Program-made: the position numbers and the translations under genes | Shown: in pieces, positions 1-6,379 of the stretch | How the letters are laid out: each line of letters starts with the position of its first letter | How positions within the stretch are numbered: position 1 is the stretch's first letter | From: Bacteroidota bacterium | Lineage (GTDB): Bacteria; Bacteroidota; Bacteroidia; Chitinophagales; LD1 | Assembly (NCBI GenBank): GCA_018267355.1 | Contig: JAFDYP010000012.1 | Coordinates: forward strand, 1-6,400 | Direction of reading: 5' to 3' | Length of the DNA: 6,400 bases | Notes under the pieces: generated by a model | The model's database searches: none | The model's input: the letters and a program-made list of their open reading frames with translations, nothing else | What the model was told of the DNA's origin: nothing

Positions 1-581
1 CTCGTCACTTCAAAATATCTGTGGGCCAGGCGGATCACATAGCACAGCGAGTCCACCTCCCACTTGCGCTCGTGCAGCTCCATTTTCATGTCGGTCTTAT
101 CGCCGTACCATTCGCTGCGCTTCGTATTGTCATAGTTAAAGGCATTGGCATACGGGTCTATCAGTACGGACCGCGCATGCCGGTTGATCACACCTTGTAC
201 GAGTTTCTTGAGCGCAGGATCATCATTGACATAAGGCACATAGGGGTAGATCTGTGCCGAGGAGTCGCGCAGCCACATGGCATCTATATCTCCGGTGATG
301 ACAAAGGTATCTGCCTTGCCCTTCAGCTCACCGTGATGCGTGATAGTGGTATCGAGTGTATTGGGAAAGCAATTCTCAAAGAGCCAGGCAAGCTCAGGGT
401 CACTGATGCCTGCTTTCACCCGTGCTATCTCGGCCTCTATCGCAGGGCTTACAAACTTTCTCTGTGACACCGCAGGCCTGCGGCTCTCATAGCCGGTACC
501 GGCCGCAAAAAGAGAAGCCGGGCTGACTGCTAGTCCCCCGGCTACTAATGATGTATTGACGATAAATGATTTTCTATCCAT
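1..581 (-). CDS. Secreted GH125 exo-alpha-1,6-mannosidase (metal-independent), N-terminal 193 residues, cut by window edge
   Basis: Glycoside hydrolase family 125 (formerly DUF1237) enzymes remove terminal alpha-1,6-linked mannose from mannans and N-glycans, in Bacteroidota usually in the periplasm or at the surface. The frame stays open from ATG at 581 to the window edge. Visible family signatures are NCFPNTLDTT (residues 70-79), TGDIDAMWLRDSSAQ (96-110), LIDPYANAFN (140-149) and a KWEVDSLCY block (173-181). Residues 1-27 form an export signal: DRKSFI, then a hydrophobic run ending in SLFAAG. The RK pair before S-F-I resembles a Tat motif with Lys for the second Arg, so Tat or Sec is possible. 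The family is usually about 430-490 residues, so more than half, including the distal catalytic residues, lies outside. No Shine-Dalgarno is visible, which is normal for Bacteroidota. It follows secA by 59 bp on the same strand and could be read through from it or have its own promoter. Family assignment is confident; the exact linkage specificity is inferred. Confidence 0.9.
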   Translation of the reverse strand, partial: MDRKSFIVNTSLVAGGLAVSPASLFAAGTGYESRRPAVSQRKFVSPAIEAEIARVKAGISDPELAWLFENCFPNTLDTTITHHGELKGKADTFVITGDIDAMWLRDSSAQIYPYVPYVNDDPALKKLVQGVINRHARSVLIDPYANAFNYDNTKRSEWYGDKTDMKMELHERKWEVDSLCYVIRLAHRYFEVT

Positions 582-640
582 GATCGGCGTTTGAAGACTC
601 TAAATGTATTCATTTTCAAATCTTCAAATCAGCACATTGA
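582..640 (-). promoter_or_regulatory. secA-GH125 intergenic spacer with weak promoter-like elements and an 8-bp inverted repeat
   Basis: On the minus strand TACATTTA (608-601) matches the Bacteroidota -7 consensus TAnnTTTG at all but the last base. A TTTG lies upstream at 628-625, but the 16-bp gap is a little short for the usual -33/-7 spacing. TTTGAAGA at 590-597 is repeated as its exact reverse complement at 621-628 with 23 bp between, enclosing the -7-like box, so it could be an operator or a weak stem. There is no GC-rich stem with a T-run, so no clear secA terminator is visible. This leaves open whether the GH125 gene is cotranscribed with secA. Confidence 0.25.
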
Positions 641-3600
641 TCATTCTTCCCGTCCGTGGCAGTTCTTAAACTTCTTGCCGCTACCGCATGGACATGGATC
701 GTTGCGTCCGATCTTCTCACCTACGCGGATAGGCTCCGGCTTGCGCACCGCCTCTGCCTGTTGCGGCTGGCCCTGTGGTATGTGACCGTTAGATTGCTGC
801 GGCGCATTGAGGGCAGCATCGTTGCGGGTTTCCTTCATCTTGCGAAAGTCGGTCTCCTCCTGCTCTGCGGCGCGTACCTGCTGCTTAGGATCAGCTACCG
901 GTATCATACCCTTGAAGAGGAACGAAGCGATCTCCTTATTGATATTGCTGATGAGGGTCTTGAAGAGGTTGAATGACTCGATCTTGTAGATCACCAGCGG
1001 GTCTTTCTGCTCGTAGCCGGCTGTCTGTACTTCCTGCTTCAGGTCGTCCATCTGGCGCAGGTGGTCCTTCCACGCATCGTCTATCAGGGCGAGAGAGACG
1101 CCTTTCTCAAAGTAGGTCATCAGGTCGCGGCCTTCAGTCTTCACGATATGCTCCAGCGGTACGTAGATATTGATGCCACGGCGGGTATCTGTGAATGGTA
1201 TCGCTACGCTGCTGATCTGCTCGCCACGCTCCATGTAGAGGCCGGTGAGTACTGGCAGTGCATTGGAGAGGATGAAGTGCTTCTTGCGCTCGTAGGCTTC
1301 CATTACCTCGTGGAAGAGCTTCTCTGTCAGTACTTCTGCACGGCCTGCGGCAAATTCGCTATCGGTGATAGTCGTATCTACAGAGAAATAGCGGATCACC
1401 TCCAGTTTGAAGTTCTCAAAATCCTTTGACTCCAGATAGGTATTTACCAGCTCGTCTGCGAGGTCGTAGAAGGAGTTTTGTATGTCGAGGGCGAGCCTTT
1501 CTCCGAATAGTGCATGCTTGCGCTTGGTATATACTACCTGGCGCTGCTTATTCATCACGTCATCATACTCCAGCAGGCGCTTACGGATACCAAAGTTATT
1601 TTCCTCTACCTTCTTCTGCGCGCGCTCGATAGACTTGGTGATCATGCTGTGCTGTATCACCTCGCCCTCCTCGTAGCCAAAACGGTCCATGACCTTGGAG
1701 ATACGCTCGGAGCCAAAGAGGCGCATGAGTTCATCCTCCAGTGATACATAAAACTGCGATGAACCCGGGTCACCCTGACGGCCTGCACGGCCACGGAGCT
1801 GGCGGTCTACACGGCGCGAGTCATGGCGCTCAGAGCCGATGATGGCGAGGCCACCTGCGGCCTTGGCCTGGTCGTCCAGCTTGATATCCGTACCACGGCC
1901 TGCCATGTTGGTAGCGATGGTCACGCTGCCGGCATGGCCTGCCTCTGCCACGATCTCTGCCTCGCGCTGGTGTTGCTTGGCGTTGAGTACATTGTGCTTG
2001 ATCTTGCGCATGGTGAGCATACGGCCCAGGAGCTCAGAGACCTCCACATTGGTAGTACCTACCAGCACAGGGCGGCCCTCTGAGGTCAGCCTGGTGATCT
2101 CGTCTATGATCGCGTTAAATTTCTCCTTACGTGTCTTGTACACCAGATCCTCGCGGTCATCGCGGGAGATGGGCCTATTGGTCGGGATGCTGGATACCTC
2201 CAGCTTGTAGATATCCCAGAGCTCTTGCGCTTCTGTCTCGGCAGTACCGGTCATACCGCAGAGCTTGTGATACATACGGAAGTAGTTTTGCAGCGTGATA
2301 GTGGCCATCGTTTGTGATGCGGCCTCTACCTTCACATTTTCTTTGGCCTCTATGGCCTGGTGGAGACCGTCAGAGTAGCGGCGGCCCTCCATGATACGGC
2401 CGGTGTTTTCATCTACGATCTTTACCTTGCCGTCTATCACTACGTACTCTACGTCTTTATCAAAGAGCGTGTACGCCTTGAGCAGCTGCGATACGGAGTG
2501 GATACGCTCGCTCTTGATAGCAAAGTCCTGCATCAGGGCGTCCTTCTGCTGGAGCTTTTCCTCTGGTGAGAGGTTTGACTTCTCCAGATCGGCTATCACG
2601 CTGCCCACCTCTGGTATCACAAAGAAGTGCGGGTCCTCACCGGCACCGGTGATCAGCTCGATACCCTTGTCGGTCAGGTCTACGCTGTTGTTCTTTTCAT
2701 CTATGGTAAAGTACAGCTCCTTGTCTACATTAGGCATATTGCGCTGCTGCTCGCCGAGGTAGTAGTTCTCCGTCTCACGCATGATCTGGGTCACACCCGG
2801 CTCACTGAGAAACTTGATCAGCGCTGTATTCTTGGGATAGCCGCGCTGCGCACGGAAGAGTGCCAGGCCGCCCTCGCCCTCTTTATATCCCGTCTTGCCC
2901 TCCTTGATCAGGCGCTTGGCATCGGTCAGGAAGTTGTTGCAGACACGCTTTTGTGTCTCTACCAGCTTATTGATACGCGGCTTCAGATCATAAAACTCGC
3001 GCTCGTCAGAGCTATCTATCTGGCCGGAGATGATGAGCGGTGTACGCGCATCGTCTACCAGTACGGAGTCTACCTCATCTACCATGGCAAAGTGGTGCTT
3101 GCGCTGTACCAGCTCGTCAGGATTGCGCACCATATTGTCACGCAGGTAGTCAAAGCCAAATTCATTGTTGGTACCGTAGGTGATATCTGCGCGGTAGGCA
3201 TTGATACGGCCATCGGAGTGCGGCTCATATTTGTCTATGCAGTCTACGCGGATACCGAGGAAGTTGAACAGCGGGCCATTCCACTCAGAGTCACGGCGGG
3301 CCAGGTAGTCATTGACCGTCACGATGTGTACGCCCTCGCCGGCCAGTGCATTGAGGTAGGCAGGCAGGGTAGCCACGAGGGTCTTGCCCTCACCTGTAGC
3401 CATCTCGGCTATCTTGCCCTGGTGCAGTACGATACCGCCTATGAGCTGCACATCGTAGTGTACCATGTTCCACTTGACCGGTACGCCGGCAGCGAGCCAT
3501 TCATTCTTGTAGTAGACCTTGTCGCCCTCTATCTCTATGGCCTTATTGGTCACGGCCAGGTCGCGGTCCAGCTGCGTGGCAGTGGCCTCCAGGCGCGGAT

Positions 3601-3979
3601 TATTGGTAAAGCGGAAGGCAGCCTCCTTGACCACGGCAAAGGCCTGTGGCAGCAGCTCCTGCAGCACCTCTTCTATCATCTTGTCGCGATGCTTCTTCTG
3701 CTCGTCTACCTGCTTGAAGATATTCTCCTTCTCATGCAGGTCTTCCTGTGCATTGGCGCGCTCTACGAGGCCGGCTATCTCTGTGTCTATATCGCTCAGG
3801 TACTCGGCTATGCGGGCCTTAAACTCAGCCGTTTTGGCACGGAGCTGGTCTGTCGTGAGGGATTTCAGTTTGTCATACTCTGCGTTGATCTCATCTACGA
3901 GTGGCTGGAGGGCCTTGCGCTCGCGGTCATTCTTATTGCCAAAGATGGACCCGAAGAGTTTCTCTAAAAAGTTTGCCAT
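641..3979 (-). CDS. secA: Protein translocase ATPase SecA
   Basis: SecA is the cytoplasmic motor that binds unfolded preproteins and drives them through SecYEG by ATP hydrolysis. Domains in order: N-terminal helix and NBD1 with Walker A MATGEGKT (193-200) and Walker B DEVD (301-304) followed by DDARTPLIISG (309-319); a preprotein cross-linking domain from about 230 to 500, interrupting NBD1; NBD2 with VDENTGRIMEGRRYSDGLHQ (522-541), MTGTA (576-580), GRGTDI (694-699) and arginine-finger motif QLRGRAGRQGD (727-737); helical scaffold and wing domains to about 1025; a Gln-rich linker (about 1030-1085); and a C-terminal zinc motif C1096-P-C1098-x8-C1107-H1108. At 1,112 residues it exceeds E. coli SecA (901). 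Walker A sits about 91 residues later, so much of the excess is an N-terminal block rich in charged helix (about 60-165), with more in the cross-linking domain; the E. coli NBD2 variable loop is absent. Start MANFLEKLFG is the usual SecA N-terminus. It is divergent from the SGNH gene. Essential in bacteria generally. Confidence 0.99.
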   Translation of the reverse strand: MANFLEKLFGSIFGNKNDRERKALQPLVDEINAEYDKLKSLTTDQLRAKTAEFKARIAEYLSDIDTEIAGLVERANAQEDLHEKENIFKQVDEQKKHRDKMIEEVLQELLPQAFAVVKEAAFRFTNNPRLEATATQLDRDLAVTNKAIEIEGDKVYYKNEWLAAGVPVKWNMVHYDVQLIGGIVLHQGKIAEMATGEGKTLVATLPAYLNALAGEGVHIVTVNDYLARRDSEWNGPLFNFLGIRVDCIDKYEPHSDGRINAYRADITYGTNNEFGFDYLRDNMVRNPDELVQRKHHFAMVDEVDSVLVDDARTPLIISGQIDSSDEREFYDLKPRINKLVETQKRVCNNFLTDAKRLIKEGKTGYKEGEGGLALFRAQRGYPKNTALIKFLSEPGVTQIMRETENYYLGEQQRNMPNVDKELYFTIDEKNNSVDLTDKGIELITGAGEDPHFFVIPEVGSVIADLEKSNLSPEEKLQQKDALMQDFAIKSERIHSVSQLLKAYTLFDKDVEYVVIDGKVKIVDENTGRIMEGRRYSDGLHQAIEAKENVKVEAASQTMATITLQNYFRMYHKLCGMTGTAETEAQELWDIYKLEVSSIPTNRPISRDDREDLVYKTRKEKFNAIIDEITRLTSEGRPVLVGTTNVEVSELLGRMLTMRKIKHNVLNAKQHQREAEIVAEAGHAGSVTIATNMAGRGTDIKLDDQAKAAGGLAIIGSERHDSRRVDRQLRGRAGRQGDPGSSQFYVSLEDELMRLFGSERISKVMDRFGYEEGEVIQHSMITKSIERAQKKVEENNFGIRKRLLEYDDVMNKQRQVVYTKRKHALFGERLALDIQNSFYDLADELVNTYLESKDFENFKLEVIRYFSVDTTITDSEFAAGRAEVLTEKLFHEVMEAYERKKHFILSNALPVLTGLYMERGEQISSVAIPFTDTRRGINIYVPLEHIVKTEGRDLMTYFEKGVSLALIDDAWKDHLRQMDDLKQEVQTAGYEQKDPLVIYKIESFNLFKTLISNINKEIASFLFKGMIPVADPKQQVRAAEQEETDFRKMKETRNDAALNAPQQSNGHIPQGQPQQAEAVRKPEPIRVGEKIGRNDPCPCGSGKKFKNCHGREE

Positions 3980-4016
3980 GTATATGGGTATAAAATGTTA
4001 TTTCCAAAAAGGTGCG

Positions 4017-4048
4017 CTAAGATAGGATTTTGCCCTCAAACGCCTAAA
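4017..4048 (-). promoter_or_regulatory. Candidate secA promoter (Bacteroidota -33/-7 type)
   Basis: Minus strand TATCTTAG (4024-4017) differs from the -7 consensus TAnnTTTG at one position. TTTA at 4048-4045 stands where the -33 TTTG should be, with a 20-bp spacer. Transcription would start near 4010, giving an A/T-rich leader of about 30 nt before the ATG at 3979. The -33 box is imperfect and overlaps the loop of the hairpin at 4041-4052. The assignment rests on motif and spacing only. Confidence 0.4.
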
Positions 4049-4052
4049 GGCG
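4041..4052. repeat. Short palindromic hairpin CGCC-TAAA-GGCG
   Basis: CGCC at 4041-4044 pairs with GGCG at 4049-4052 across a TAAA loop. As DNA it is a 5-bp-arm palindrome (CGCCT AA AGGCG), and outer CTCA (4035-4038) and TGAG (4056-4059) extend the symmetry with unpaired bases between. It overlaps the candidate secA -33 position on the minus strand, so a repressor or activator site is conceivable. No T-run follows, which argues against a terminator. Confidence 0.35.
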
Positions 4053-4190
4053 GCCTGAGTGTAGCGGACCCTGTGACTTTCGCAATCGGTTTAGACGGCT
4101 GAGACATCAAAAACCTGTCCCACCCATGCCAATCGGAAAGAATGGCAGAGAAATAATCCCGCTGATGCGGCAAACTGACAAGATGGGGTG

Positions 4191-4218
4191 ATTTCGGATG
4201 TGCGATTTCGGATTTCGG
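4191..4218. repeat. Heptanucleotide tandem repeat, unit ATTTCGG, four units
   Basis: Three exact ATTTCGG units begin at 4191, 4205 and 4212, all in 7-bp register. The slot at 4198 holds a degenerate unit, ATGTGCG, with 4 of 7 matches. The array ends abruptly at 4219 (CAAAGTA). It lies 80-107 bp upstream of the SGNH start. Seven-base units are not a multiple of three, so unit loss or gain would change promoter geometry or frame rather than add residues; whether copy number varies cannot be seen from one sequence. Confidence 0.6.
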
Positions 4219-4284
4219 CAAAGTAGTGCTGACTTTTGCTGTAGAGCCGCATCTCCGTCTGCCCCTCTCTACCCAAGTGCCGTG

Positions 4285-4298
4285 AAATCCTATCTTTA
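4285..4298 (+). promoter_or_regulatory. Candidate -7 element of the SGNH gene, overlapping its start codon
   Basis: TATCTTTA (4291-4298) matches TAnnTTTG at all but the last base and sits inside the 12-mer shared with the secA promoter. No TTTG-like -33 box lies at the expected distance upstream. If it is the real -7 element, transcription would begin around 4302-4305, beyond the first ATG (4298) and at about the in-frame ATGs at 4304 and 4307, implying a leaderless or near-leaderless message. A transcript from further upstream is the alternative. Confidence 0.3.
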
Positions 4299-5476
4299 TG
4301 CATATGATGAAGCGATACCTGAGAGTAGCCGCATGGATCGGCGTCTGGGTGCTGGTGGTGGTGTGCCGGCAGGGCTTCCCGTCGGTCACGGCAGCAGAGT
4401 ATGTGGCATTTGCACTCGTGCTGCTCGTACTGTGTGCTATAGACCTCGCTACCACCTGGTGGCCGGAGCGCACCTGGCCGTCATGGATACGCAGGCATGC
4501 CTACACGCTGCTGGTCATGGTGGTCCTGCTGGATATGGTGCGGGCGGGCTACTACCTCACGCAGCACCATCCCTTTGACCCCTATCTGCAGATGCCGCCG
4601 CACCGCTATGTGCTGCCGCACAAAGACAGCAATGAGGTGCGTATCCTCTGCCTCGGGGGCAGCACCACGGCGGGCCTCTCCCTGGCCGATACGCTGCGCT
4701 ATCCCTACCGGCTGCAGCAGCGCCTGCAGGCCCGCTACCCGCAGCTGCGAGTACGGGTGATCAATCTCGGTATGGACTGGTACACCAGTAAGCACATACT
4801 GACACTCTACACTACCGAGGGCCGCTACTACCAGCCCGATATAGTGGTGTGCATGGAGGCTATCAATGACATGTACCGCTCCTGGAGCCCGAGGGGTTTC
4901 GCAGTAGGCGCGTATAATGATGAGTATGCCCACTTCTATGGTCCTGCCTACAATGGCGCAGAGCCGCCTACCATGGAGCGACACCTGCTCACGCACAGCC
5001 ACTGGGGAGACCTGCCACTGCTACTGATGCAGCAGCGGTCCGTGACCTACCATCCGTATGAGTGGCGTAGCGTAGGGCCGTATATCCGCCACCTCTCGGC
5101 ACTGGCACGCTATGTGGCAGCAGACAGTGCAGCATGCTACCTGGTCACACAGCCCAATCTCTACAAGCCTGTGATGAATGCTGAGGAGCGTCGGCTCTGC
5201 TGGTTTGGGCAGCTGCTGTGCAACAGGCGCACGGGCTGGCGCACGCTGGAGTATCCTGATCTCGCCTCTATGCGGGCGGCTATGGATACCTTCCTCTATG
5301 AGGAGCGGCGACTGGCAGCAGCACAGCATATCCCGCTGATAGATGCCGCACCTATGATGCCGCGGACACTAAAATATTTTTATGATGATGTACACTGCTA
5401 CAGCCCGGGGGCTGACAGCCTGAGCCATATCGTGGCAGATGCACTGGACTCGATACTGACCAAACGTATCCGGTAG
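4298..5476 (+). CDS. Membrane-anchored SGNH/GDSL-family hydrolase
   Basis: SGNH hydrolases are serine esterases that remove acyl or acetyl groups from lipids, glycans or cell-wall polymers; the substrate here is unknown. Three hydrophobic helices at about 8-23, 34-51 and 69-88 precede the catalytic domain. The basic stretch WIRRH (63-67) between helices 2 and 3, with K5/R6/R9 at the N-terminus, predicts N-in and a periplasmic C-terminal domain. All catalytic blocks are visible: GGSTT with nucleophile Ser122; INLG with oxyanion Gly158; EAIND with Asn190; and DDVH with Asp363 and His366. At 392 residues it is long for a bare SGNH domain (about 200), the excess being the membrane region and an insert around 200-330 rich in Tyr, Arg and His. 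The start could be Met1, Met3 (4304) or Met4 (4307); all keep the anchor. It is divergent from secA and convergent with the peptidase gene. It is GC-rich (sampled 60-base lines mostly 36-43 G+C). An acetyl-esterase acting on an envelope glycan is a guess from topology. Confidence 0.92.
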   Translation: MHMMKRYLRVAAWIGVWVLVVVCRQGFPSVTAAEYVAFALVLLVLCAIDLATTWWPERTWPSWIRRHAYTLLVMVVLLDMVRAGYYLTQHHPFDPYLQMPPHRYVLPHKDSNEVRILCLGGSTTAGLSLADTLRYPYRLQQRLQARYPQLRVRVINLGMDWYTSKHILTLYTTEGRYYQPDIVVCMEAINDMYRSWSPRGFAVGAYNDEYAHFYGPAYNGAEPPTMERHLLTHSHWGDLPLLLMQQRSVTYHPYEWRSVGPYIRHLSALARYVAADSAACYLVTQPNLYKPVMNAEERRLCWFGQLLCNRRTGWRTLEYPDLASMRAAMDTFLYEERRLAAAQHIPLIDAAPMMPRTLKYFYDDVHCYSPGADSLSHIVADALDSILTKRIR

Positions 5477-5487
5477 GAATGCGGTAT

Positions 5488-6366
5488 TTACTTTGAAACA
5501 GCCGCCTGGGGCATAGCCCGGATAGCTGCTATAGCGCGGGACAGGTCAAAACTATATCCGATCATCTGCCTTATAGTAAAGTAATGGCTGGCGTAGTCCT
5601 GCATACGTAGGAAGTAGGCATTATTGACAGGATAGTTCATTCTGTCCTTTTGAAATTGGTTGCCTGGCTGAGCGATCTGCTGAATGATGGTTGTGCATCG
5701 GATATAGATCTTCCTTCGGGCCGCTATCGATTTGCGATCCAATATTTTCCGCTGTGCATTTATATATTGGTAGGCCTTTTCAAAAACATCCTGCTGTATG
5801 CAGGCAGCGGTGGTGTCCAGCAGGTGCGTGTGCCGGGCAAACCGCACACAGGCATAATTCGCCACCGCATCGGCGAGAGATTCTTCAAATCGATATGCTA
5901 TGGGGTGACCGAGATGGAGCATATTCCGATGAATGACCTCATGGAATAGTATAAAAGCGATCGCCTCATCCGGATACGACAGTAGTTTTCTGTTTAGTAA
6001 GGTGCTGGACATGCCGACAGTCTTGTATATCATGGTATGATAGCCACGCTTTGTCAGATCTGCGGCCGCTGCACGGGCCTGAGTTTCTGTAGCGAAATAA
6101 GAGTTGATATGCAGCGCAGTGTCTATGGCTACGTGATCTGCAAATGACACATATAAGAACGAGTACATGCTGTCAGATCCGGTCTCCTGCCAGTCATAAT
6201 AAAAGTCTTCCGGTACATAAAGTTGTAGATCATGACTTATGAAACTTCGTAAGGAATCGATCAATTGATACTGATGCCTGTATCTGGCCTGCAGTGTATC
6301 AGGAGGTTGCCCATCAGATTGTGTACAAACACAGCATAAGAGTAGAAGCACATAAATAGTTTTCAT
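5488..6366 (-). CDS. Exported HExxH zinc metallopeptidase, PF10023-like predicted aminopeptidase
   Basis: Residues 1-19 form a signal peptide (MKT, then a Leu/Val/Cys core ending SDGQ). Cys11, Cys12 and Cys14 lie in it, but none is preceded by Gly, Ala or Ser, so a lipoprotein box is doubtful. The zinc site is HEVIH (142-146), with Glu162 in FEESLADAV as likely third ligand, 15 residues after the second His. The preceding TMIYKTVGMSSTLLNRKLLS (111-130) and PDEAIAFILFHE recall, from memory, the PF10023 pattern of a Y-T-G stretch, a spacer, then IFHE..H and an F-N-E-S-x-A motif; here FEES replaces FNES. Members are annotated as predicted aminopeptidases, but activity is little tested. The last 100 residues are basic with no recognised domain. 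292 residues, apparently complete. The start is the only one giving the signal peptide. The stop is 11 bp from the SGNH stop, convergent, with no clear terminator between. It is more A/T-rich than the SGNH gene, which may indicate a different history. Zinc peptidase is confident; family and substrate are tentative. Confidence 0.8.
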   Translation of the reverse strand: MKTIYVLLLLCCVCTQSDGQPPDTLQARYRHQYQLIDSLRSFISHDLQLYVPEDFYYDWQETGSDSMYSFLYVSFADHVAIDTALHINSYFATETQARAAAADLTKRGYHTMIYKTVGMSSTLLNRKLLSYPDEAIAFILFHEVIHRNMLHLGHPIAYRFEESLADAVANYACVRFARHTHLLDTTAACIQQDVFEKAYQYINAQRKILDRKSIAARRKIYIRCTTIIQQIAQPGNQFQKDRMNYPVNNAYFLRMQDYASHYFTIRQMIGYSFDLSRAIAAIRAMPQAAVSK

Positions 6367-6370
6367 AAGC

Positions 6371-6379
6371 CCAAGATAG
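6371..6379 (-). promoter_or_regulatory. Candidate -7 element upstream of the peptidase gene
   Basis: Minus strand CTATCTTGG (6379-6371) shares CTATCTT with the two sites in the secA/SGNH region and partly fits TAnnTTTG. Only 4 bases (GCTT) separate it from the ATG at 6366, so a transcript from it would have almost no leader. No TTTG occurs at the expected -33 distance (TTTC at 6396-6393 is too close), and the window ends at 6400. Confidence 0.25.

Larger units (their letters stand above)
4019..4296. repeat. 12-bp perfect inverted repeat bracketing the intergenic region
   Basis: AAGATAGGATTT at 4019-4030 is the exact reverse complement of AAATCCTATCTT at 4285-4296, so the same 12-mer faces outward toward secA and toward the SGNH gene. 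Identity stops at once on both sides of the 12-mer. I see no target-site duplication, so a mobile-element terminal repeat is poorly supported. A shared promoter core or regulator site is more likely, since CTATCTT also occurs just upstream of the peptidase gene at 6379-6373 (minus). Confidence 0.6.
3980..4297. other. Divergent intergenic region between secA and the SGNH hydrolase gene
   Basis: This 318-bp gap holds no gene I would accept. Short frames here on the minus strand show no family motif and run antisense into the SGNH gene. Structure present: outward-facing 12-mers AAATCCTATCTT near both ends; a CGCC-TAAA-GGCG hairpin at 4041-4052; TGCCA/TGGCA at 4127-4131 and 4143-4147; CCGC-TGAT-GCGG at 4159-4170; and a run of heptanucleotide repeats at 4191-4218. 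The last three have short stems and no T-run, so they are not convincing terminators. The region most likely carries the two divergent promoters; a small RNA cannot be excluded but nothing specific supports one. Confidence 0.7.

Noticed and set aside
21..467. A 148-codon plus-strand frame
   Set aside because: Antisense to the GH125 coding sequence, which shows clear family signatures on the minus strand.
2627..3967. A 446-codon open frame on the plus strand
   Set aside because: It lies wholly antisense to secA, whose motifs are unmistakable. Its translation shows no family motif; it is the kind of frame produced by codon bias on the opposite strand.
4019..4296. Interpretation of the intergenic region as a 278-bp MITE with 12-bp terminal repeats
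   Set aside because: No flanking target-site duplication and no similarity beyond the 12-mers; the promoter explanation accounts for the same sequence.
4036..4473. A 145-codon minus-strand frame (and a 70-codon one at 4091-4303) in the divergent region
   Set aside because: They overlap the SGNH start antisense, show no recognisable motif, and part of their peptide comes from the heptanucleotide repeat.
5500..5533. Small hairpins (GGGC-ATA-GCCC at 5509-5519 and ATAG-CTG-CTAT at 5523-5533) near the convergent stops, considered as a bidirectional terminator
   Set aside because: Stems are only 4 bp, lie inside the peptidase coding sequence, and are not followed by a T-run on either strand.
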